From Chloroflexota bacterium (lineage in GTDB: Bacteria > Chloroflexota > Ktedonobacteria > Ktedonobacterales > JADMIN01), in assembly GCA_021323855.1 (NCBI GenBank), contig JAJPKE010000021.1:1-64000 (forward strand): DNA of 64,000 nucleotides, given 5' to 3'. The stretch's first letter is position 1. The number at the start of each line of letters is the position of its first letter. Of the stretch, positions 8,425 through 17,020 are shown piece after piece. Made by a program: the position numbers and the translations under genes. The notes beneath the pieces are model-generated. The model saw nothing but the letters and a program-made list of their open reading frames with translations. It ran no database searches and had not been told where the DNA came from.

Positions 8425-11400
8425 ATGCCGTCCATCGCTCGTGAGCATGCCGATTGGTTGCGTCTCGTCGAGTCGTCGGGGCCGTTCGTCAGCATCCCGA
8501 CGCTGGCGCAGGTCTTCCCGCAGGGGCTGAACACGGTGGACCCGGCGCTACGGGACGAACTGCGCCGCGCGCACGAGGAATGGGAGGATAGCCAGGAGGG
8601 AAACCACCCCGACGCGGCGCTGCATACCGCCTGGATACGCTTCGTCTTGGAGCGGTTGCTGGGCCTACCCACCGATCTGCTACGGAGCGGACCCGCGCTG
8701 CCGCCACATGTGCGCGTGGAGCAGCCGGAGCATGGCGAGACGCTGACCCCGGAGTTCGCGCTGGTCAATCCGCCGGACCGCCAAGATAAGCAGCCGGTAC
8801 GCCTGCTCATCCAGCGTTACCCCGCCGGGCAGGACTTGGAGCGCGCCGTCCCCGGCCTCCGCTGGAACGCCTCGCCCGCCACGCGCATGATGACACTGCT
8901 GCGCGGCAGTGATGTTGCGCTGGGGCTGGTGACGAACGGTGAGCAATGGCTGCTGGTCAACGCGCTGCCCGACCTGACGAGTGGCTTCGCCACCTGGGAG
9001 GCGAGCCTCTGGCTGGACGAGCCGATGACACTGCGCGCCTTCTGTAGCCTGCTGGATGCCACACGCTTCTTCGGCGTCCCAGAGAACGAGACGCTGGTGG
9101 CGCTGATCCAGCAGAGCGCCGACCACCAGCAGGAAGTCACCAATCAGCTTGGCTATCAGGTGCGCAACGCGGTCGAGGTGCTGATACAGGCGATTGATGG
9201 CATAGACAAGGATCGCGGGCGAACCCTGCTGGCCGAACAGCAGCCGGAAGACCTCTACAACGCGGCGCTGACGGTGATGATGCGGCTGGTCTTCCTCTTC
9301 TGCGCGGAGGAGCGCGGGCTGCTGCTGCTGGGCGATGAGGTCTACGACGCGAACTATGCCGTCTCGCCGCTCAGCGCGCAATTGCGCGTCTCCGCCGACC
9401 AGCACGGCGAGGAGGTGCTGGCGACGAAGGCGGACGCCTGGGCGCGGCTGCTGGCAACCTTCCGCGCGGTCCACGGCGGGCTGCGGCACGAGGCATTGCA
9501 GCTTCCGGCTTATGGCGGCCATCTCTTCGACCCGGACCGCTATCCCTTCCTGGAGGGCCGTGCGGCGGGAACAAGCTGGCACGAGACGCCCGCCGCGCCG
9601 CTGCCGATAGATAACCGCACAACGCTGCATCTGTTGGAGGCGCTGCAACTGCTGCAAACACCGATACCCGGCGGCGGCAGTGAGGCGCAGCGGCTCTCTT
9701 TTCGCGCGCTGGATATCGAGCAGATTGGCCATGTCTACGAGGGTCTGCTCGACCATACCGCACGGCGGGCCGAGTCGCCCGTGCTGGGGCTGGATGGCAA
9801 GCGTGACGCCATAACGGAGACGCCGCTGGCCGAACTGGAAGCGGCGGCTGCGAAGGGCGAGGCGGCGCTGCTGGCGGCGCTACGCGAGCGCACAGGTCGC
9901 TCGGAGAGCCGCCTGAAGAAGCTGCTGGCGGAGCGTCCAGACAGCCAGGCGCAGCAGCGGTTGCTGATTGCCTGCGACAACGACACCGCGCTCTACGCCC
10001 GCGTGCTGCCCTATGCTGGACTGCTGCGGCAGGGCTTCGCGGGCTATCCGGTGGTCTATACGCCGGGCAGCGTCTATGTGACGGCGGGGGCGGACCGCCG
10101 CTCCACCGGCACGCACTACACGCCACGCGCGCTGACCGAATCCATCGTGCAGCACACGCTGGACCCGCTCTGCTATGCCGGCCCGGCGGAGGGCTTGCCG
10201 CGCAGCGAGTGGCGGCTGCGCCCCGCGCGTGACCTGCTGCGCCTGAAGATTTGCGACATTGCGATGGGGTCTGGCGCGTTTCTGGTGCAGGCGGCGCGCT
10301 ATCTCTCCGAGGCGCTGCTGGAAGCCTGGGCCAGCGCAGAGGCGGAGTATCGCGCGCAGGGCGTGGCGTTGCCGGTGCAGATCACGCCGGAGGGGGCGCT
10401 CTCGCAGCATCCAGAGACGGATACCATCCTGGAGGAGACGCCGGAGGGCCGCCGCGCGCAGGCGTTGCGGCTGGTCTGCGACCGCTGCCTTTACGGTGTG
10501 GATAAGAATGCGATGGCGGTGGAGATGGCCAAGCTCTCGCTCTGGCTCATCACGCTGGATAAGGGCCGCCCGTTCACCTTCCTCGATCACGCGCTGCGCT
10601 GTGGCGACTCGCTGCTGGGCATCGCTGATATCCACCAACTGCAATTCTGGACGCTGGACCTGGAGCGCCACGGCCCGCAGGCCATCCCCTGGTCCAGCCC
10701 GCTGATCCGCCACGCGCTGGACGACGCGCTGCGCATGCGCCGCGAGATTGCCGCGCATCCCGCCCGCAGCGTGGACGACCTGCGCAAGAAGGATGACCTG
10801 CTCTATTGGGCGGAGCGCGCGCTGGACTTGCTGCGGCTGGGCGCGGACCTGCTGGTGGGTTCTGCGCTGGCCGCCAGCCCCCGCGAGCGCGAGGCCGCGC
10901 GCCAGGCGACGCTCAGCGCCTATGCGCTCTCGATGTCCATTGCCGAGCATCACCGCGCCGAGCGTGATCGCGGCGCGCCCATCCACCCGGACGAGCGCGC
11001 CAAAGCCGAAGAGGCGCTAGCAGCGCTGCGCACCACCGCCGCCGCGCTGCTCGCTGGCCGCCGCCCCTTCCACTGGCCGCTGGAGTTCCCCGAAGTCTTT
11101 ACCGAGGAACCACAGAGCCTTCAGGCTCCGCTTGATCTGCTCCGGCCATTCATGGCCGAGAGTGCGACCACCCGGCCCGGCCCCGGCTTCTCCGCCATCG
11201 TCTCCAACCCGCCATTCATGGGCGGGCAGAAGATCACCGGCGAACTGGGAACCGCCTACCGCGAATATCTGGTGGATTTTCTGGGGCGCGGCCAGCGCGG
11301 CAGCGCCGATCTCTGCGCCTACTTCTTCCTGCGCGCCGGGCAACTGCTCGCCAGTGGCGGCGGCACTGGCATGCTGGCGACCAACACCATCGCCCAGGGC

Positions 11401-12717
11401 GACACGCGCGAGGTTGGCCTCGACCAGCTCGTCGCGGGTGGTTTCAGCATCCCGCGCGCCATTCCATCCAAACCCTGGCCCGGCGACGCATCGTTGGAAG
11501 TGGCGCATGTCTGGCTGCGACGCGGCCCCTGGCAGGGAGCATATGAACTCGACACCCGGCCTGTGGATAATATTACTCCCTATCTCACTGCGCCCGGCGC
11601 TGTTGACGGCAAACCTTACCCCCTCGTTGCCAACGCTAACAAATCTTTCCAGGGGTCCATCGTCCTGGGCATGGGCTTTGTGCTGGAGCCAGAGGAGGCG
11701 CAAGCGTTGATCGCCAGAGACCCGCGCAACCGCGAGGTGCTTTTCCCCTATCTCAATGGCGAAGACCTCAACTCACGCCCTGACCAATCGCCCAGCCGCT
11801 GGGTCATCAACTTTCACGACTGGCCGCTTGAGCGCGCTGAGACCTATCCTGATGCGATGGCGATTGTGCGCGAGAAGGTGAAACCGGAACGGCAACGGAG
11901 GAATGATGATGGTTCATTTGTGTTGCGAAAACCTTTACCAGAGCGCTGGTGGATTTACGCAGAAAAACGCCCCGCCCTCTACGCCACCATCGCAGGAATG
12001 GAGCGGGTGCTGGTAATCTCATTGGTTACGCATTACGTCAGCTTTGGTTTCGTTCCTGCAAATCAAGTGTTTGCACATAGGCTTGCTATATTCCCATTCG
12101 ATCAGAGATCACAGTTTGCTCTGCTCCAATCGAACTTTCATGAGCCGTGGGCCAGGCAACATTCATCTAGCTTGGAAACGCGACTCAACTATTCACCTAG
12201 TGACTGTTTCGAGACATTCCCTTTCCCTGACGATATCGCCGGCCTGGAGGAGATTGGCGAGCGGTACTATGTGCAGCGACAGGCGATCATGCAGGCGCGG
12301 CAGGAGGGGCTGACCAAAACCTACAACCGTTTCCACCATCCGCAGGACGTGCTGTATGACATAGAGGAGCTACGCGCGCTGCATGTGCAGATGGACCAGG
12401 CGGTGGCCGCCGCCTATGGTTGGTCCGATCTGGCGCTGGAGCATGGCTTCCACCAGACACGGCAGGGCTTGCGCTACACCATCAGCGAGGCGGCGCGGCG
12501 CGAGGTGCTGGCGCGGCTGCTGCGGCTGAACCACGAACGCCACGCGGCGGAGGTGGCGGCGGACATCGCGGACGAACGCGGCAGGCCGGTGAAGAAGAGA
12601 CCTCACCCCGTGACCCCCTCTCCCGCGAGGAGAGGGGGAACCAACGGCGGCGCGGGTGGTGTGGCCGAGAGCAGAGCGGAGTATGCGATGCGACGCATAT
12701 TCGACGAGAAAGAGTGA
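8425..12717 (+). CDS. drmMI: DrmMI, class 1 DISARM N6-adenine DNA methyltransferase
   Basis: This 1430-residue protein is a large adenine-specific methyltransferase. A SAM-binding motif CDIAMGSGAF lies near residue 611, an acidic motif GVDKNAMAVEMAKLSLWL near 692, and the catalytic NPPF near residue 928. A predicted target-recognition region follows. Size, motif order and company (drmD before, drmA and drmB after) match DrmMI, which modifies host DNA so that DISARM spares it. The last 60 residues are odd: codons near 12600-12645 come from a palindromic repeat (see 12614-12638), giving a Pro/Arg/Gly-rich insert before a final charged helix. The ribosome binding site before ATG 8425 is weak. 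Confidence 0.9.
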   Translation: MPSIAREHADWLRLVESSGPFVSIPTLAQVFPQGLNTVDPALRDELRRAHEEWEDSQEGNHPDAALHTAWIRFVLERLLGLPTDLLRSGPALPPHVRVEQPEHGETLTPEFALVNPPDRQDKQPVRLLIQRYPAGQDLERAVPGLRWNASPATRMMTLLRGSDVALGLVTNGEQWLLVNALPDLTSGFATWEASLWLDEPMTLRAFCSLLDATRFFGVPENETLVALIQQSADHQQEVTNQLGYQVRNAVEVLIQAIDGIDKDRGRTLLAEQQPEDLYNAALTVMMRLVFLFCAEERGLLLLGDEVYDANYAVSPLSAQLRVSADQHGEEVLATKADAWARLLATFRAVHGGLRHEALQLPAYGGHLFDPDRYPFLEGRAAGTSWHETPAAPLPIDNRTTLHLLEALQLLQTPIPGGGSEAQRLSFRALDIEQIGHVYEGLLDHTARRAESPVLGLDGKRDAITETPLAELEAAAAKGEAALLAALRERTGRSESRLKKLLAERPDSQAQQRLLIACDNDTALYARVLPYAGLLRQGFAGYPVVYTPGSVYVTAGADRRSTGTHYTPRALTESIVQHTLDPLCYAGPAEGLPRSEWRLRPARDLLRLKICDIAMGSGAFLVQAARYLSEALLEAWASAEAEYRAQGVALPVQITPEGALSQHPETDTILEETPEGRRAQALRLVCDRCLYGVDKNAMAVEMAKLSLWLITLDKGRPFTFLDHALRCGDSLLGIADIHQLQFWTLDLERHGPQAIPWSSPLIRHALDDALRMRREIAAHPARSVDDLRKKDDLLYWAERALDLLRLGADLLVGSALAASPREREAARQATLSAYALSMSIAEHHRAERDRGAPIHPDERAKAEEALAALRTTAAALLAGRRPFHWPLEFPEVFTEEPQSLQAPLDLLRPFMAESATTRPGPGFSAIVSNPPFMGGQKITGELGTAYREYLVDFLGRGQRGSADLCAYFFLRAGQLLASGGGTGMLATNTIAQGDTREVGLDQLVAGGFSIPRAIPSKPWPGDASLEVAHVWLRRGPWQGAYELDTRPVDNITPYLTAPGAVDGKPYPLVANANKSFQGSIVLGMGFVLEPEEAQALIARDPRNREVLFPYLNGEDLNSRPDQSPSRWVINFHDWPLERAETYPDAMAIVREKVKPERQRRNDDGSFVLRKPLPERWWIYAEKRPALYATIAGMERVLVISLVTHYVSFGFVPANQVFAHRLAIFPFDQRSQFALLQSNFHEPWARQHSSSLETRLNYSPSDCFETFPFPDDIAGLEEIGERYYVQRQAIMQARQEGLTKTYNRFHHPQDVLYDIEELRALHVQMDQAVAAAYGWSDLALEHGFHQTRQGLRYTISEAARREVLARLLRLNHERHAAEVAADIADERGRPVKKRPHPVTPSPARRGGTNGGAGGVAESRAEYAMRRIFDEKE
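12614..12638. repeat. REP-like palindrome inside the 3' end of drmMI
   Basis: A 25-base element has 10-base arms, CCCCCTCTCC and GGAGAGGGGG, around CGCGA. The same arms occur in the intergenic copy at 49956-49980, so it is a dispersed repeat. Here it is translated in frame and adds a short TPSPARRGG-type stretch to DrmMI. Confidence 0.7.
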
Positions 12718-12726
12718 CAAGTGGCC

Positions 12727-13554
12727 TCAGCCCTGTGATGCAACTGTTTGAATCTCGGCCCCTAAGCGGGCGAGAAGATGGGGTAACTCGGCGAGCGAAT
12801 GAATCACGTGGGTTGGAGTTTCATCATCTGCTTGTGGGATCTCAAACCCTTTGAATGCGGCTGGTTTGTAGACCGTGACAAACCCTGCTCGGTTGGCCGG
12901 TTGGATATCTCTCTTGAGAGAGTCTCCAACGAAAACAGTCAAGATTGGAGTTGTTTCTTCTGACACACACAGAATTCGATAGCCAACTGAGCGGGCATAA
13001 GCCATTGTATCTGCATTCTTTTCCAAGATCAAAATCTCATCAAAGAGCGTACGCTCGCGGAAACGGTGCGCGGAAAACGCACGTTCGATTCTGGTAGTAT
13101 CGCCTTCTGTCATCAGGATAGTCGCAATACTAGAGGCAGATATGGATGCTGCACGCAGCGACAAGAGTATCGCCAGCGCATCTGCGAACAACGGAGGCGG
13201 CTGATGGAGCGCGTCAGCGAAAGTGTTATGTGCCATGTGAATGAGTGGACGATACCGTTCAAAGTCCTGAGTTTGCGCCTCAGTGAACGCTTCGCTGGCC
13301 GCCTCCTCAGCAGAACAGTGTCGTGTAAAGGCAATGATAAGCGCCAGAGCGAGAGCATCGAATCCATACTCGGCTTTGCCATGTAATGCCATCAGGTGAC
13401 AATCTATCGCGCGCAAGAGTGTCAGGTGAGATGCTGGGTTATCCAGCAAACCATCACTGGCCAACGTCTGGAGCAGGGCCAGTTGGGCAGAGCGGAACAC
13501 AGCATCAGTATCCCAGATCGTATTATCTGCGTCAAAGATGATCACACTACGCAT
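12727..13554 (-). CDS. HAD-superfamily hydrolase
   Basis: The protein starts MRSVIIFDADNTIWDT, giving the DxD nucleophile pair of HAD phosphatases at residues 8 and 10. A late VFVGDSLKRDI matches motif IV, which binds magnesium. A helical cap occupies the middle. The length, about 275 residues, fits a phosphatase acting on a small molecule, but the substrate is unknown. GGAG lies nine bases before the ATG at 13554; another ATG at 13560 is closer than usual. The gene is antisense to its DISARM neighbours and ends ten bases from the drmMI stop, so it has probably been inserted into the island. Whether it has a role in defence is unknown. Confidence 0.75.
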   Translation of the reverse strand: MRSVIIFDADNTIWDTDAVFRSAQLALLQTLASDGLLDNPASHLTLLRAIDCHLMALHGKAEYGFDALALALIIAFTRHCSAEEAASEAFTEAQTQDFERYRPLIHMAHNTFADALHQPPPLFADALAILLSLRAASISASSIATILMTEGDTTRIERAFSAHRFRERTLFDEILILEKNADTMAYARSVGYRILCVSEETTPILTVFVGDSLKRDIQPANRAGFVTVYKPAAFKGFEIPQADDETPTHVIHSLAELPHLLARLGAEIQTVASQG

Positions 13555-13652
13555 CAACATTCACTCCGTCACATAGATGAACTGCGGCGTACCAAAGCGA
13601 CTCACTTGTAACGTATTCTGAACGCTGATCGCCCATACGGCAGGTTCGCTGC

Positions 13653-14633
13653 TCACTTTTCATAAATGGCGAGGACATTCAGGTCCGGCTCCGACTTGAG
13701 TGTGCCCACGATACGCAGACCATGCTTAAAGCCTCGTTTCACAAGCTGATAGGCGAAACTGCCCGTATCATATGCTTCAGCAGGACAAAGGTGTAGGTGC
13801 AGTGTGCCACCATCAGAAGAGATTGGCAGCCGAAAGTCAATCCAACGGATGCGACCGTTCGAGCTAGCGGCGTCCTCAATAATCTCCATCGCCTGCGTCG
13901 CATTGAAATTCGTATCAAACCACTGCCAATACTGCTGTCTCGCACTTTGTTGAGTCGCTGGATCATGTGAACTTGGATGCGGTGGTGGGCTTTCACGGCC
14001 ATTCTGCGACCGCATCTGATCGAATAGCCTTATAACATTCCCATTGCTAAACTCAGCCGCCATTGGGATAAGCTTGGTGGTTACAGACATCGCTACACTG
14101 TCAGCCTGAGCGTCCTGCCCTGGAAGATCAAGGAATACAATCGCACGTGGCACGGCAGCGATAAATTGAGGCTCACGCCAGGATGTGTCGGCTGGATCAC
14201 CCTTCAAATACATTCGTTCTGGCTGGTTGATGAGGTAATGAAGCGCCAAATTGACAAGCTGGCGCTGAGGAGTCTTTATTGTATGCAATTCGATACTTCG
14301 AGATTGCGTCTTTGCGCTACCATGCTCGGCTGAGCCTGTAGCATCTCCATGAGCTTCCACACTTAAGAATGGCAGAAAATGTGAAAGACTTGTCAACAAA
14401 CTACTCGGAGAGACCTTAACACCAAGCTCAAGCGTCGCACTTAACTTGTTCGTCTTTTCTTCAGATACCTCCAAAGTAGTAGACATCTGCTCGCCTTGTG
14501 GCTGCACAATTGCATCGTAAAAACGATCTACAAGCTTCTCATCAATAAAGAGCGGCGCATCGGCCAGCCAGAGTAGACTGGGCCAAAGTTTAAGCCCATC
14601 AGATGGTGTGTTGTCCTGTTTTTCGGTATTCAA
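13653..14633 (-). CDS. Protein of uncertain family, weakly DUF6414-like
   Basis: About 326 residues. The segment PLFIDEKLVDRFYDAIV, followed by a long beta-rich region and a histidine-rich TLHLHLC stretch, loosely recalls DUF6414-type proteins, but I do not firmly recognise it. There is no signal peptide or membrane span. A TTG at 14633 has a strong GGAGGGG five bases upstream and is preferred over a GTG at 14660 with no site. It sits with the HAD gene as a minus-strand pair between drmMI and the helicase gene, facing away from the helicase across a 251-base gap. Its place suggests an accessory defence role, which is inference only. Confidence 0.5.
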   Translation of the reverse strand: MNTEKQDNTPSDGLKLWPSLLWLADAPLFIDEKLVDRFYDAIVQPQGEQMSTTLEVSEEKTNKLSATLELGVKVSPSSLLTSLSHFLPFLSVEAHGDATGSAEHGSAKTQSRSIELHTIKTPQRQLVNLALHYLINQPERMYLKGDPADTSWREPQFIAAVPRAIVFLDLPGQDAQADSVAMSVTTKLIPMAAEFSNGNVIRLFDQMRSQNGRESPPPHPSSHDPATQQSARQQYWQWFDTNFNATQAMEIIEDAASSNGRIRWIDFRLPISSDGGTLHLHLCPAEAYDTGSFAYQLVKRGFKHGLRIVGTLKSEPDLNVLAIYEK

Positions 14634-14884
14634 TGAACCCCTCCGATCTTGACCAGACACTCAAAATATGGCCTCATAAGCTAAAGCCATAATACAACAC
14701 GTATAGGCGGTGATCGCCTACTCTCGATGCAGGAGAAAAGCAGCGATAGCTTGTCTACTACTAGGCAAGAAATCTTTGAGGAGGTGATAGGGCGAACGAA
14801 TTGTAGGTTAGCAATGAAAACAATAGCATGTAAGTCAAATGATTGTAGCGTTTTCCAGCAGGATGACAGTTGAGGGAATCTGGT

Positions 14885-17020
14885 ATGGCATACGAACTGG
14901 TCACAAAACAGGCGTTCCTCAATCAGTTGCAAGGGTTATCACCGAAAGTGACCGCGCAGGTCATGGAGAAGGTGCGGTTCCTCTGCGATGATCCAGAGCC
15001 AGATGGCGACGTAAAGAAGAAGCTGCATGATGTGCAGGGCAATATCTACCGGCTGCGGTCTGGCGAATATCGCATTCTCTATACCTATGGCAAGGGGCAG
15101 GGCTGGGTAATGCTGCTCGGCGTGGACAATCGCAAGGATGTCTACGACCACATCGGCAATCTCGTCGCTGAAGCGCCCAGCTTCGGCTTCGGCCAGCTCC
15201 CCGATGTCGCGGACCTGCTGGCGCCCGGCATACCCGCCGCCGACGCTGTCATCCACGCCGCGCCGGCCAGCGCATCCACGCCACTGACTCGCCGCATCGA
15301 ACCGGACCTGCTGGAACAACTGCGCGTGCCGGATGTCTTCTGGCCCGCGCTACTTGCCTGCGTCACCGACGACGATCTCTGCCGGGCGGATGTCCCCGAC
15401 GCCATTCGCAACGCCGTCTTCGACAATGTGACCATGCCAAACATCGAGCGGACGCTGGCCCAACCCGACTTACTTGTGCAAGAGGTCAACGATCTGCTGC
15501 GCTATAAGGAGGGCGAACTGCTCGGCTTCCTGCTGCGGCTCAGCCCGGAGCAGGAACGGTTCGTCACCTATGCCCTGAATGCCAGCGGCCCCACGCTCGT
15601 CAAAGGCGGCCCCGGCACCGGCAAGAGCATGGTCGCCATTTATCGCGTGCGCGCGCTGCTGGCGGCGCTGCGCAAGGCGGGTAACGCCCAGCCACGAATT
15701 CTCTTCACCACGTACACCAACGCCCTCGTCGCCTATACGCGCCAACTGCTGCAACCGCTGCTCCACGACGACGTGGATTACGTTGAAGTGACCACTTATG
15801 ACAAGATCATCCGTGCCATCTACACCGCCGCGCACCACGGCGAGCCGGTGATGGCGAAAGCGGAGGAGCAGAAGCGGGCGCTGGCGCGCGCCATAGAAAC
15901 CGCCGTCTATGACGGCAACCTGTTGCAGCAGAAGGCGCAACAGACGGCCATTGAGCGGCTGGGCGAAGCCTATCTGCTGGAAGAACTGGATACCGTCATC
16001 ACCGCGCGCCAGCTCGATAGCCTGGATGCCTATCTGGCGACGCCGCGCCCGGGCCGGCGTGTCGCGCTCAACACCACCCAGCGTATGGCCGTCTGGACGG
16101 TGTATCAGGGCTACTGCGCGCAGCTTGCCGCTATGGGCAAAGCCACCTGGCAGCAATTGCGCGACCAGGCGGAGCGGGCGGTTCGCGCCGGCGCCTGGGC
16201 GGACCGCTACGACGCGATCATTGTGGATGAGGCGCAAGACCTGGACCCCAGCGTCTTGCGCCTGCTGATCGGACTCTGCCGCGAACCCAACCGCTTCTTC
16301 TTAACCGCCGACGCCAACCAATCCATCTATGGCGCGGGCTTCACCTGGAGCGATGTCCACGCCGACCTCAAGTTCAAGGGCCGCACGGGCATCCTGCGCA
16401 CCAACTTCCGCTCCACGCGGCAAATTGGCGAGGCGGCGGCGTCCTACCTTGCCGGCGGCGAACTCGATACGGATGATGGGCCTGACGACGACGCAACGCT
16501 CACGCCGCAGTACATCCACGAAGGGCCGCTGCCCGCCGTGCGTACTGTCAGCACCGGCGCTGAGCAATGCGATCTGCTGGCGCGCTTCCTGCCCGATGCA
16601 GCACGGATGTTCCAGCTTGGTCGCGGCTCCAGTGCAGTCCTCGTCCCCACCACTGAGGCAGGCAGGTCCATCGCGGGGGAGCTGACGGCGCGCGGCCTCA
16701 AAACCAGCTTCATGCCCAGCAACGCCCTCGACCTCACCAGCCAGGATGTCAAAGTGCTGACGCTCAAATCAGCGAAGGGCCTGGAATTCCCGATTGTCGC
16801 GCTGGCGGGATTCCTGAACAGCGTCTATCCCAGGCGCGAGGCTGGGATTGGCGATGAGGAATGGGAAGAGATACTGGCGCGCGAACGTCGTACACTCTAT
16901 GTGGGCATGACACGCGCCATGCGTGCGCTGCTGGTCTGCGCGCCGGCTGACGGTAGTTCGCCGCTGCTCACCGGCTTCACCGCTCCCACCTGGAATCTTG
17001 GCGCTATGGAGAACTCATGA
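14885..17020 (+). CDS. RelE/ParE-like domain fused to a UvrD-type helicase
   Basis: Residues 1-90 (AYELVTKQAFLNQLQGL, then RLRSGEYRILYTY) resemble a RelE/ParE toxin fold. The rest is a superfamily 1 helicase: GGPGTGKS near residue 241, DEAQDLDPS near 448, TADANQSIYG, TNFRSTRQIG, and LKSAKGLEFPIV before a C-terminal arginine-bearing motif VGMTRAMRALLV. It should unwind DNA, with the RelE-like part possibly binding RNA or ribosomes. ATG 14885 has GAGGGA upstream; TTG 14870 is less likely. The stop overlaps the drmA start as ATGA, so the two are translationally coupled. This is not one of the standard DISARM genes I know. Confidence 0.8.
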   Translation: MAYELVTKQAFLNQLQGLSPKVTAQVMEKVRFLCDDPEPDGDVKKKLHDVQGNIYRLRSGEYRILYTYGKGQGWVMLLGVDNRKDVYDHIGNLVAEAPSFGFGQLPDVADLLAPGIPAADAVIHAAPASASTPLTRRIEPDLLEQLRVPDVFWPALLACVTDDDLCRADVPDAIRNAVFDNVTMPNIERTLAQPDLLVQEVNDLLRYKEGELLGFLLRLSPEQERFVTYALNASGPTLVKGGPGTGKSMVAIYRVRALLAALRKAGNAQPRILFTTYTNALVAYTRQLLQPLLHDDVDYVEVTTYDKIIRAIYTAAHHGEPVMAKAEEQKRALARAIETAVYDGNLLQQKAQQTAIERLGEAYLLEELDTVITARQLDSLDAYLATPRPGRRVALNTTQRMAVWTVYQGYCAQLAAMGKATWQQLRDQAERAVRAGAWADRYDAIIVDEAQDLDPSVLRLLIGLCREPNRFFLTADANQSIYGAGFTWSDVHADLKFKGRTGILRTNFRSTRQIGEAAASYLAGGELDTDDGPDDDATLTPQYIHEGPLPAVRTVSTGAEQCDLLARFLPDAARMFQLGRGSSAVLVPTTEAGRSIAGELTARGLKTSFMPSNALDLTSQDVKVLTLKSAKGLEFPIVALAGFLNSVYPRREAGIGDEEWEEILARERRTLYVGMTRAMRALLVCAPADGSSPLLTGFTAPTWNLGAMENS

